Shown piece by piece: positions 25,018 to 36,800 of a stretch of 64,000 bases of DNA. Origin of the DNA: Agelaius tricolor (Eukaryota; Chordata; Aves; Passeriformes; Icteridae); assembly GCA_023055355.1 (NCBI GenBank), contig JALJCS010000015.1:15172501-15236500 (forward strand), in the 5' to 3' direction. Every line of letters begins with the position of its first letter. Within the stretch, counting starts at the first letter, position 1. The notes beneath the pieces were generated by a model. The model saw only the letters and a list, made by a program, of their open reading frames with translations, did no database searches and was not told where the DNA came from. The position numbers were made by a program, and so were the translations under genes.

Positions 25018-27754
25018 GTACGTGCCGGGGGCGGGCCCGGGGCGGCGGGACCGGAGGGAGCGCCCGGAGGGAGCTCCCGGGGGCGGGGATAGTGGCCGCG
25101 GCCGGGCCGCCGGGCCCTTCCGAGTGCGGGGGTGAGGAGGGCCGGGCCTGGGCTCCGCGAGCGCGGCGGGCCGGGAGCCGCTCCGGCTCGAGGGGCCGGA
25201 GGGGAGGTGCGGAGAGGACTCGGAGCAGCTCCAGCCCGGCACGGCCGTACCGAGCTCCAGGGGTACCGCAGGAAGCGGGCCCGGGGCGGGTTCAGGCCGG
25301 TGGGGCCGATTCATCCCCTCCGGGCTCGGCTCGCAGCGCCTCAGCTGATGCCGTGCGGGAGCGCTGCCCGGCCCGGCCCGGCCCCGGTGGGTTGATGGAA
25401 CGGGTCGGTAAGTCGCGTTTGCTATTTAATGAGGGCTGAGTCTGTTGGAAACTGCGCTCCGGTACTCGAGGCACTGGCGCTGCCCTACATCTGTTCCAGC
25501 CTCAGTGGTGGCAAGGGTGAAGTTTGGGAGGTTTTGTGATCCTGGGGTGTTACCATCTGGTGTTACAAAAACGTGGTTTACAACTGTGACAAACTTTTGT
25601 CATTTGCAGTGACAGCATAGCCCTTGAATACCTAGTCACCAGACAAAACCACAGATAAATAGGAATAAGTTTCCAAGTGTATGTTTTCTCTTGGGTCTGG
25701 TTTGTTTGTGTTAGCTTCAGATGGGAGAGGACAGAGAATACAGCAAGATTACCAAACTTTATGAGTGCAAGTGAACTTGCATGATGCTGCTTGATGGAGT
25801 TTTTCCCCTTCATCTCTTTTCCCCAAGATGGGTTTGTCACTGTCAGACACCAATTTTTGTTTTTATTACTTTCTGTCACCATTATATTGGAACTTTTTGT
25901 GTCCTCTCTAAATATATAGGTTGAGATGACACAAGTGGAGAAACAAATTTTGTTGTTTATGCAGCACATGGATAGGAAAGCTGGCCTTGTGATCAGGACC
26001 TGTATTCAGCAGTGAGATTCAATTTTTATCTTCTCTGTAAGTTTCCAGCTTGAACCACCTTCAGAAATTGCACTCAAAGAGCAAATTTTCCATGCTTTCT
26101 GGAAAGTGGAGTTAGGGTCTTAGGGTGGATTTTTTTGTTTGATATTAAAAAAAGAAAGAAAGAAAAGTTTAAAGAAGATAAAATCACCAGCCCTGGATCT
26201 GTCCTTCCTGTCCCCAGCTCTTAAGAGAATTCTTTTGTCTTAACTTCTTTTAGTAATTCTAACCTTAAGAATGCTTCCTGCTGTAACAAATATTTGTCCA
26301 GTGCTCTAACCTGGATTTCTCCTGGGACTTCAATTTTTAAATTTTTGTTACAAGCAATACCCCCCAAAAGTATCAGTTTTTGTAAGGATTTCAGGACTTC
26401 CTGCAGGACTGGTTCCTTGTGGTACGAAGGAAGGATGATAAACAGGTTTCTTCCCTTATTTGGGTTTCTGCATCCCTTCCTCCTTGGAAGAGTTCTGAGA
26501 TCTCTTCTGTGCTGAAATGCAGGGTGAGATCCCAAATGAGCAGTACTTGGCAGAACTGTGGGCAGTCCTTAACGTGCTGCAGTTATCCAGGGAGATGATA
26601 AAGTAGAAAAACGTTCTGTTTGCATGTCTTTAAATGAGCAGCTCTGTGTGTTGTGTTTATGTTGTACTTCTGTGTACAGTTTTGATGTACAGGCTTAAAA
26701 CACAAACAGGCATTAGGGCTTCATGGAGCTGGCAGAATAGTTCTGGAAGGAAGCACCTAGGACTGAGAGAAGCAGTTTGTTTCATCCTGGGCTTACAGGT
26801 GTCAAGAGCATGAGTTTCTTGTTAGGCTGACTATTGGAGCATCTCCTCCTTGCCCCTGGTACTGAAATCTTGAGCAGAGGTGGCTGCACTGTGTGGGAAG
26901 GGGCTGTGCTCTCTGCAGGGGAAGTGCTGCTCATTTCCCAACCCCAGCTCTGTTTCAGCCCTTTCTCACTCAGCTGTTGGCCTCCCAGCCAGTTCTCCCC
27001 AGTTTATATCCTGGGCAGTGTTGTGTGGTCATGGTTCTGTGGGATATCCTTTGGCCAGTTCAGGACAGCTGTCCTGGCTCCCTCACAGCTTCTTGTGTAG
27101 CTCCTCACTGGCTGGGTGTGAGACACTGGGGATTCCTTGACTTAGGCTAAAACTGCAAGGGTGTTATCAATGTTCTTGTCACACCAAGCCCAAACCCCAG
27201 AGCTGTACCAGCTACTAAGAAATTTAGCTCTGTCCCAGCCAAAACCAGAAGAGTTGTTAATTTCTGAAATTTCACTGTTAATCACTTCTAAATACATGCA
27301 TTCAACAACTGAAAACAGGCAAGCTTTCTCAAATTTTCACAGGTTGGCCAAAAAAACTTGGGATTTGATGTTTTGCCATCACTTTATTTCTCTTCAGAAC
27401 ATATGTGGAGGAACAGAAATAAAAGGATGAGAGTGTAGATGAGGGTGTTTAATTTAATTTTTTTAAAATATTTATTTAAGCAGAGTAAATCCATTAGAAC
27501 ATGACTTTCAGAAAAACAGCCTGAGGCAGACAACTAGCAGGAAAGACATAATTATGAAAAAAGAGTAAAGAAGGAGTAATAGATGTTGCTTATTAGTCTT
27601 AGCAGTTATGCAGTGACTGATTGCAGTCAGTGCTTACTATGCAGTGTTCTTTGGAGAACTGGAGTTACTGTTAGGACAGCAGGTCTGTTTTTCAGGATAT
27701 TTAATAATCACTCATTGAAAAGCATGATCAGACTCCTGATTGTGTTTTTAGCAG
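25018..27754 (+). other. PSME3IP1: PSME3IP1 intron 1 (inferred)
   Basis: The first 400 bp continue the CpG island. The segment 26741-26934 is one copy of a 195-bp duplication shared with intron 2. No other gene or transposon was recognised. Confidence 0.65.
26741..26934. repeat. Dispersed direct repeat, copy 1
   Basis: About 194 bp, roughly 90% identical by eye to 27983-28179, in the same orientation. It starts at TTCTGG and ends GTGCTGCTCAT. Confidence 0.92.
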
Positions 27755-27897
27755 ACAGTATTCCACAATGGAAGGGGGAGATGGCACTGCTGACCTGGTG
27801 ATTAACAAGAGGTTCGTGTCTGAAGCAGAGCTAGAGGAGCGGCGAAAGAGAAGGCAAGAGGAATGGGAAAAGGTCCGAAAACCTGAGGACCCAAAAG
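27755..27897 (+). CDS. PSME3IP1: PSME3IP1 first coding exon
   Basis: The ATG is at 27768; codons 1-43 plus one base of Glu44. The acceptor could be TTTTAGCAG (exon at 27755) or the ACAG four bases later; both lie in the 5' UTR. Donor GTATGG. Confidence 0.95.
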
Positions 27898-30800
27898 GTA
27901 TGGGCTCAATTTAGTAATTACAGGGAAAAGAGCTGAGAATTTTTCACTTTTTCCACTTTCCCACTTATGTGGGAAATAGAAATTCTGGGAGGAGACACCT
28001 AGGACTGAGAGAAGCAGTTTGTTTCATCCTGGGCTTACTGGTGTCAAGAGCACGAGTTTCCTTGTTAGGTTGAGTACTTGGAGAATCTCCACCCTGCCCC
28101 TGGTACTGAAATACTGAAGCAGAGGTGGCTGCACTGTGTGGGAAGGGGCTGTGCTCTCTGCAGGGGAAGTGCTGCTCATGTCAGTAATTACAGGAAAAAG
28201 GTCTGAGAATTTTTTACTTTATGGGAAATAGAAATTAAAAGTATTGGCTTTTTGTATTCTATAATTGAAATGGTTTTTATATGAAGGAACTGTTGGTGGT
28301 TTAGTGTTTCTAACATGGTCTCCCTTCCTGATTTGTTCCTTTCAGAATGCCCAGAGGAGGCATATGACCCACGGTCCTTGTATGAAAGGCTCCAGGAACA
28401 GAGAGAAAAGAAGCAGCAGGAGTTTGAGGAGCAATTTAAATTCAGTAAGCAGCAAACTGCATGTGTGGTATGCAACAGCTGTGCACAATTTCTGAGTAAA
28501 GGACATATCTGTGTGTTTTGTCTCCCTCTCTGAGAGGGAAACAAAGGCTTCAGAAGAGTATTTTTGAAATCCTGAATTTTTAAAGGAGCACCTTTTGGAC
28601 ACTGAGGCAGCACTGCACACATGCAAAATTCAAAAGGTGTTTGCAGTTATCAAGCTGCATGCCTGTAAAGTGTTGAATACTGAGCTTGTATTGCATATAA
28701 AATAAAAAACCCCAAAAAATCCCAAACAAACTTGATAGCAATCCACAAAGAAATGGAAAAGTATTGTGATTTTGTGACTCTTAAATTCATTCTTTAACAC
28801 ATGCTTGAATCAATTAAAGAAATCCTGTTAGAGCAGCTATTTCCAAGCCATAATTATTTGACTAAAAGTGATTTGAAAGTTAAGATTGTGATTTGGTAGA
28901 AGTAAATTTACATGTTTTGATTCTTTAGAAGTAGATGTTTGATTCTTCTAATGTAAAGTTTGAATTTCTGGTTTTATAGAAGAGTGCTTGCCCTTTGAAA
29001 AGTGGCAAGTACAGATAGCAGCATTAATGCATTCAAGTCTCCAGCTGGACCTACAGGATTCTTTCCACCTAGAGTTTCCAGTAAACTTCAGTAGACTTTT
29101 GATCCCATTTTTGGAGTCATTTTTGGTAACATGACTAAGCAATTCTTGCTGAAGGAGCCACCCAAAAATTGCTCTCAGCCTGAATAGGAAGTGCTTCTAA
29201 GAACTGCCTAAATGAATAGTTTTTCTTGGCCAGTTATATTAGATCTGCAACAGCTTTGCTTTGGTAATCCAAGTACTGGAATAGGAAGCAGCCCTCAGAA
29301 GCAAACCCACCTCTGCTTTTCATGCAACCACAGCAGAATATCAGACCCCAACTAACCTGGAGAGCAAAACCTGCTGCAGAGTGCCTGGGAGGAAACCTCA
29401 ATAAAACCTCAGCTCAAAGCACCTCACTGGCTGCTCCTCTTGGTTTGCAGATGAGTCAGGCAGAAAATGAGATTAATTCATGTCACTTCCTTCAAAAAAT
29501 GTCCTGAGTGCCACTGCTTTTGCTCTCTGAAGGGGTCCTCAGTAGCAGTAGTGAGTGCTACAAGTTACTGTTGAAAGATTTATGAATGAGCTCTGCATGA
29601 GTTGGAAGGAGCAGGGATTGGCTTTTATAAAGTAACCCCAAATAATCATTGATTTCCAGAGCTTTTCTGTCAGACACAAGCCTGCCAATTATTGGTGTAA
29701 ATGGATTTCCTAGTTTGCCCTCAAAGTGACTAGGGCTTGCCTGTGTGGGTTGAAGATTAAAAAGATGGTGACTTCATGTAAAAGCCTAAAATATAGAATT
29801 AAACTTTAATGAACACTAAAGGTAATGTTTGGGCTAAGATTTCTGATGATGACTACAAAGACCAAGATTTGGTCTTCCTGAAACATAATCTTTATTGTCG
29901 TTCTAATTAAATCATTTGCTCAAGAGGCTCTGAACATTTTCAGAACAGGAAATAAAAGACCTTCCTGCTGCACTAGCATCTACTTTCCTTAAAGTAGGGT
30001 AGCATGTTTAGAAAGAATTTGATTTTATTTGGAAATTAGGAGTTGTCTTGCTTCTACTTTTTTAAAAATTTTTGAACAGGTGTTAAAACTAATTAGGTAG
30101 GAATTGTTTGCTCTAAGAAAATGTTCTTCCTCTTTTGAGGCAAGACATAGTGTGGTTTTTTTTAGTTATTGGTTGGTTTAAGAACATTCAGAGGAGACAG
30201 ACTTGGTGTCTGAAACCAACAAATTTCTTCTTTCTTTATTCAGAAAATATGGTAAGAGGCTTAGATGAAGATGAGACACATTTCCTTGATGAGGTTTCTC
30301 GGCAGCAAGAGCTACTAGAAAAGCAACGAAGGGAAGAAGAGCTGAAAGAACTAAATGAATACAGAATATCCTTTGCACTAAAGTGGCTGGTGGTTACCTA
30401 GAGGAGGGTAAGAGTGGGCTGTAGTTTGTTCTGTCAGCTGACATTCTTTTTATAAAGCTGCTTTACAGAGTGTGTACAGTGATACATTTTCAAAGTTTAA
30501 TGGTTTCACTGTAGCTTTGACAGACCCCTGCAATGTTTGATATTCCCCCCCTCAACTCCCACTACTTTGATCCTTTCCTTCTCCCCTCTGCATTGTTTTG
30601 GGGTTTGGTTGTGTTTTCTTGGGGTTTGGTTTTTCTGTTAGTGAGGTCATGAAATACCATAATTTAAAAGAGAACATAAAGAAAAACCAGTGTATTATTT
30701 CTAATATTTTGCTTTTGTCTTAAGGAAAATTACATGCTCTTTTTTTTAGCTGTATATTGCTGGATTTTAATATTTCTGTTTGAAATAATGTGTGAATTGG

Positions 30801-33800
30801 TCTCTCTGTTATTCTTCTTGGAGTATTAGATGCTTTTTCCCTTGCTGATACCTTCAGGATGAGAAATTAAATACATCTGATTTTCTTCTGGGAAGTCAGT
30901 GCCCATGGAGTCTTGGTTCTTTGGGTAGTACACACTTGTAGGCAGGACTAAGAGCAGGACAGTTTGGCTTTGCTGTTAAATTTGCCTAATTTTCTTGTAG
31001 ATATGCTAGAAAATCATATAGGATGTTTTTCCTCTCTAATTAGTGCCGGCCAAGGGAGGTTGGAATGATTTGAGAATTTCTGTGCTAAGCAAAATGTTGC
31101 TTTTTTGAGGTTTACTGAACCTATGCAGAATCTGATGGTTTCCTTGTCTAGATTGCTTTTGAGTTATAGATGAACAAAACACAAGTGCTCAGGGAAGCTT
31201 TAGTATAGGTGAAAGAGTTTGTGGACACAAGGAGGTGACCAAAACCAGTCAGCAAATAAAATTGAATAGTGCTGGTACTACAGAGCTTGGTCTTACCTTG
31301 TGTTAGTCAATAATTCACAATTTGGAGCATGTGTCCTGTGAAGAACATCTCAATTAGCTCAGGAGTGTGTTTATGGAAAAGCAATCCTGATGCATTTTTT
31401 TAACTTCAGAAATAGGCTGCAGTTAGCTGATGGCTTTGGAGTATTTTCTTGATTTGCTGGATCTATTTGTGGGATATTCATGGATATATTTAGTTTTGGT
31501 GATGGTTGCTCATGGGGCTGGCTGATCCAGGGTTGTGCAGTGTGAGATGGTGCTGTGGGAGCAGCTGACAGCTCTTGTTATGTCATGTACATCTGGGCTG
31601 AGCCATACCAGCCCTGAGGGAGTCTTAAGTTGCCTTGAATTGGCCACATAACACACAGATCCCTGAACAGCCTGATCAAGATGTGCAGACCATCTCACCT
31701 CAGTCTTTGCTCTGAATCTGAAGTCTTACTTTAAGAATTAAACAGTAGAACTTATTGCTGATGGAGTGGAGGAAGGGAGAATGTTTTACAGTCACCTCAT
31801 CTTGTGAGAAAATCAAAAGTGGTGCCCATTTAATTTCTTTTTTAAATTGACTTGTGTTTGAAATTTTTGGTGGTGTTCTGATATGCAAAAGTGGTTTTTG
31901 CTTCTGCAGGTTGTTACTAATGGTTTATCACTGAAGTGACAAAAACCACTGTGCTGCATCTATAGGTGCTGTTTAAATGCTCTTCCAAATTAATAAGAGC
32001 AGTGTCAACCCAATGGATTTCACTATTTGCTCTTTTTCCTGCAATAGCATTTAATTTAAGCTACCCAGAGGCATTAATTTCATGGTAAAAACTGTGTCAA
32101 TATTCAAGTACAGAGATTTTTTTTTCTTAATTTTTCAGGTTGAACAATCACAAAATTATACATCCTCAGGATAAATATGCCTTGGAATATTTTAATGTAC
32201 TCTTGAGCATAAGAAATTCATATGCATGGACGAATAGGAATTTTTCTTTCTCCTGCATGAACAACTAGGTTTGTTTGTTCCTTACCTTATCCAGACCCCC
32301 CTGTTCAGATACAGATTTACAAATTTTTTAAAGCCATTTCCAAGAAGTATTTGAGAGCAAGATCAGCTTGTCTTTACTGCTATCTAAATGTAGGAACAGT
32401 CCCCCCTCCAAGAAGCTGCCTTTACTGAAGGACAGCTTGTTTAGTGCAGTTGATATTTAAGATTGAGAGGTTTGTTTCTAATGTTGTCTTCCTGAGAGGG
32501 AACACTTCTTGGCTGCCTATAGCTTTACATTTGCTAATGACAGCAGGATGTATAAAATACCTACTAAAAATGTGCTGTGCCTTTCTAGTTGAGGAGTTTT
32601 AGGAGAATGCCATCCTGGATGGAAGCTAAAAGCCTGTAATTTTCTATCTTTAAAAGAAAAGCCTTTGAGTTCCTCAGTCAGGCTTAGAATATAACAAGGT
32701 AATGGACCTAAATGTGGCAGTTGAGCACTGCAGTGTGTGGAAGAATTGTGTGGCAGCATCAAATCATGTTCAGCATGAAGAGCTCTCAGATGACTTCAGA
32801 CAGCCACAGGATGGCACTCCTGTGCCATCTCAAAAATAGATAAAATTGAACAGTGGCTTGGGCTGAGAGGACTTTTGGTTGAAGTAAGGAACAGTGTGGG
32901 TTACTGCTGTATCCTTAGGAAAATCAAACAATAAATGGCATCTGAACATTCCTGTCTGTAAAGGGATTGGAGACTGGGTATCACTTGAAGGCAAAGTCTA
33001 GAAGTTTTTGATTTTCAGATGTTCAGTGGGACGAAAAAGCTATGGGTTCAGATATATGGGCCATCAATGTGAAATTCAGTATCCAATGTATGTCTGCAGT
33101 GACTGGGGCATCTGTGAAACTCCAGCTTGTGGAACTGTAGTCAGAGGAGAGACTGTTGGAACACTAGATTTGAGTTTATAAACATGCTTTTAAACTTAAG
33201 TTCATTTCCCTTTGCCTGTGCAGTTCAAATTTTTGCAGAATTTTCTGTGACTTTCCTGGCACCTCATCTACAAAGAGGGTCTTTGGCAGATTTCTCTTCA
33301 TCACACAAGGAGATGTGTTCAGTGTGTGCAGAGTGTGCCCTAACAAACACACCCTGCTCCTTCTCATCCCATCTGAGAACCTGCTCAAGCTTCTCTACTT
33401 CATTATAGATTTCAGCTGCATTCCACCTTGCTAACACTGTTTTAATCTGCTTAGCTTTTCTGAGCAGTTTTAGTCTTTTTTTGGGTGAATCTTGGACCAC
33501 AGTTCCCCTTAATTAAAGTCTCCTTTCTCTTGGGATTGGTGCTCAGACCAGCAGTAGAATCCTTGTGGTCCTTACAGAGAGATGAGCTGCAAAGGTGGAG
33601 TGCTAAAGACCAAACCCAAAAATGGAACTGTTCTGTCTTGCTAGGCTGAAATCTGCTGGGCTCAGCAGAAAGAGGCTTTGAGGAGTGGAAGTGAGTGCAC
33701 ATATTGCTTCTTAGCTTTTCTGCTAAGGATTAGAGTGAGGAGCAGCAAATTGGAATTGCAAATGTGTTGATCCCTACAGGGGGGGAAGCACTGTATTGCC

Positions 33801-36800
33801 TTTTTGGTTTGTTTGTTTTGGTCCAGCCTGACCTTTTTGCTTTTCTAAGGCCTTGAGGAAAAGGCAGGATGGTGGATGTGTTCATGGGTGCTGGGGGTGT
33901 TGTGTTACACCTTTCTGGCTTCAGAACAGCAGCTCCCAGGCTGCTGCCTGGGCATCCTCACAGAGAGAGCTGGTCCTGATACCAGAGAGAGCTCCAACCC
34001 CAGAGGGCAAACTATCTTCCCTTCTGGCTGAGGGTACCAGCTCAATGTCATCACAAATAAGTTTATTTTGTTAGAATATGTGAATGAACTTGGGTCACTG
34101 CTGTCAGCAGAGCTGGATAAATATATCAGGGAGGAAATGTCTGTTCTCCCCATTCCTTCCCAGCTGATCCTTAACCCTTAATTCACAGCACTCTCACTAA
34201 AGTGGGAGTCAGTATGGACCCAAAGAAGGAAACTGAGAAGAAATTGCCCATGAAGTCAGTGGAAAACAAGAACAAATTTTCTCAGGCAAAGCTGTTGGCA
34301 GGAGCTGTGAAACACAGAAGGTTAGTTTCACACTTCTATAAATTCCTGAGGAACGGAACCCAGTTAGCAGTGTAAAGGGAGACAGGCCAAAACTGCCTCC
34401 AGAGAGTGAGGTGTAAACCTTAGCCCTAAAGAAAAAGGGGGAAGGTATAAGAAAAGACCAGTCTTGTTTCTATAGGCTCTCACAAACTGTGGGGAAAAAC
34501 ATGAAGCAAATCAAATAGATAAGTGTGTGTAAAGCAAGTGGGCAGGATCTTCATTTTAGAGTGCCAGGCTTGGGCAATCCTGCTTGGGGTTTGAGGGAAT
34601 CTGTTTTACATCTCTGTTTGTAGATATCAGTGTCACCTCACAAATGCAATTTCATTCAGGTTGTCTGACTTATCAGCCAATTTTACCTGTGTTTAAAATG
34701 GATTGTTTTAATGGATTTACACTGATAACATCAGCACCCTTTCCATCCCAGCTGGGTTTGTGATGTGCTTGCTGCTTTGATCTTGGCCTGCAAACACAGC
34801 TGCTGGTGTACTACAGGTTATGGAGAAACCAGGCATGTGGGACCAGACTTATTTCCCCCAGATGAATCATCTAATACTTAAGATGATTACTGACATCTCA
34901 AAGTGCAGTGTGTTCAAATCATCTCAGGGAATGTGAGATTATTTTAGAAGCTTATCTTGTAGGGTGATGTTTAGCTCCCAGTACAGCAGTTAATTGCATG
35001 TCTGAAAACTGAAGTAAGCACTTCCACCACCTGATGTCTGTGGGGTTGGGTGATAGTTTGGGTTTTGGGAAGGCAGAAAAAAAAAAACCCTGAGCTGATA
35101 ACAAGCAGCCAAAAATGTTGTTTTTGTCTTGTAACTAATAGTACTTAACCCAGTAGGATGTACAAAAGGAGCTGGCATGTGCTTAATGGTACTTCTAAAG
35201 TCTGCAGATGGCATCTGTTTGAAGAGAGCATCTTAACTGACATGTCAGTGCCATTGCAGACTTGCTTTGCAGTCTTCTATTTTTGCCATCTTATCTTTTA
35301 TTGCAAAGTGGCCCAAAGCAAGTGTAGTGTGAGCTCAACATCTGCTCCTTGAGCTTTGTAATTTCCTCTAAAGGATGTATTAGTATTAAAAGCTCTCTGC
35401 ACAGAATAACCTTTCATCTGTACTGCATGTTCTGATAGGGACAGAAAAGAGTTAATGCATCCTAATGTTCGTGCTTCATCAGTTCATCACTGCAGAATCT
35501 GGGAAGCATTTGTTTATGTGGATGCCTTAGCATTGGGAGCATGCAGGAGTGGGGGGTGAAATCTCAGTAGTGACAGGGGAGAGCTATGGAAGCTCTGAAG
35601 AGTCAGAAGTCCAAGTCATGTTCCTTTCTCCCAGTGCCACTTTGGACCCAGAAAGGACCTTTGTGGACACTGCAGCTCTGTCCAGTGCTCTAAGAGTGTC
35701 TGAGCTTACTGGGTGCAAGGTTTCTAGATGTTTTAAAACAGGCTCTCCAGGTGCTTCAAGGAGGGGAAGGAAGCCTTGCAAGGGAAAAGCCATGGATGTT
35801 GGCCCCAGCAAGTGTGGTAATCTTCCACATGTGCAAGGCTGTGGCCATGTGGGTGTCTGAAGCTCAGGTAGTTATTCCCACTCTCCTGTGGGGCACATCC
35901 TGCTGAACAGGCAGCTCCAGGTTGCTGTGCAAGGGTTTTGACTTGAACTCTAAGAGGTGTGTTCCTTTCCCAGGTTCACAAGTGATAGGTGTCGGGTAGG
36001 TGTTGGAGCTTCCTTGGATCCTGCATGTTCCCCAAGGAGCCTCAGTTAAAGGCAGTTGGAAGTGGTGATGGTCATCAGGGGACCCTGCTGGCACCTGTTG
36101 TAGCATTTAAGACAAAGATGTAACAATGACTTCGTAGTAATTAAGTGGTTGCCTATGAAGAACAAGACACTCTGTTATTTTTTCCACAGTTCAGATGGTG
36201 GTAACAGTGTCAAGAGGTTGAAATTAGACACTGACCACGAGGAAAAGAATCCAGGTATGTCCCAACTTCTGTGTGTGGGAAGCTCTGTGTCTGTCACTGA
36301 ACAGCAGCTGAGTTGGGGTTAAATCTCATAGAGGCTTTGCTTTTCTGTTCCTTCACTGGACAGCACGGACTTTGGTTGGCACGTTCTCTTGTAAAGCAGT
36401 AGAAATGGTAAGTGTGGGAGCTGACAGCCTTCATGGAAAATAGGGCTGCAGGGAACCCTCTGCAAGTTATCAGGATGTCCCCAAACCACCCCTGACAGAT
36501 GTTTGTCTAAGGAGCTCTTAAGTCTCCACATATAGAGACTGTCCACCTTCCTTTGAGAGTTTATTAATCTGAAAGAGTTTAACCTGATAACTAATGGAAT
36601 TGTCCTTAGGTGCATTTCAAGCCTAATGCTTGTTCTGTGGGCAGGAGACCTGGAGAACAGATCATCCCCTTCCTCTTCACAGCAACATTGCATGTATTTG
36701 TTTACATCCAATTGAGCTTTATGCTCTGAAGTGATTCAGTCCATCCTGAAATCAATTTGTTTCAGGAAATTGTGGGGAACTAGAAGAAAAATTAAGTTGT

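Larger units (their letters stand above)
23580..25440. promoter_or_regulatory. CpG island, bidirectional promoter of RSPRY1 and PSME3IP1
   Basis: The only long GC- and CpG-dense block in the window, lying between the 5' ends of two divergent genes. The core around 24650-24980 has a YY1-like AAGATGGAGGCG (24654-24665), CCAAT (24780-24784), a CRE-like TGACGTCG (24803-24810), an inverted CCAAT (ATTGG, 24872-24876), GC boxes near 24882-24893 and a YY1-like ATGGCGGC (24970-24977). There is no TATA box. Transcription start sites are inferred. Confidence 0.9.

Noticed and set aside
29858..29876. Small RNA hairpin, and a possible C/D snoRNA from a nearby ATGATGA and CTGA
   Set aside because: An 8-bp stem with a 3-nt loop is too short for a miRNA, and box spacing and terminal stem do not fit a snoRNA.
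34187..34190. Conventional AG acceptor (CACAG) at the U12 intron end
   Set aside because: Starting the exon after AG at 34188 breaks the reading frame; AC at 34185-34186 restores it and matches the AT donor.
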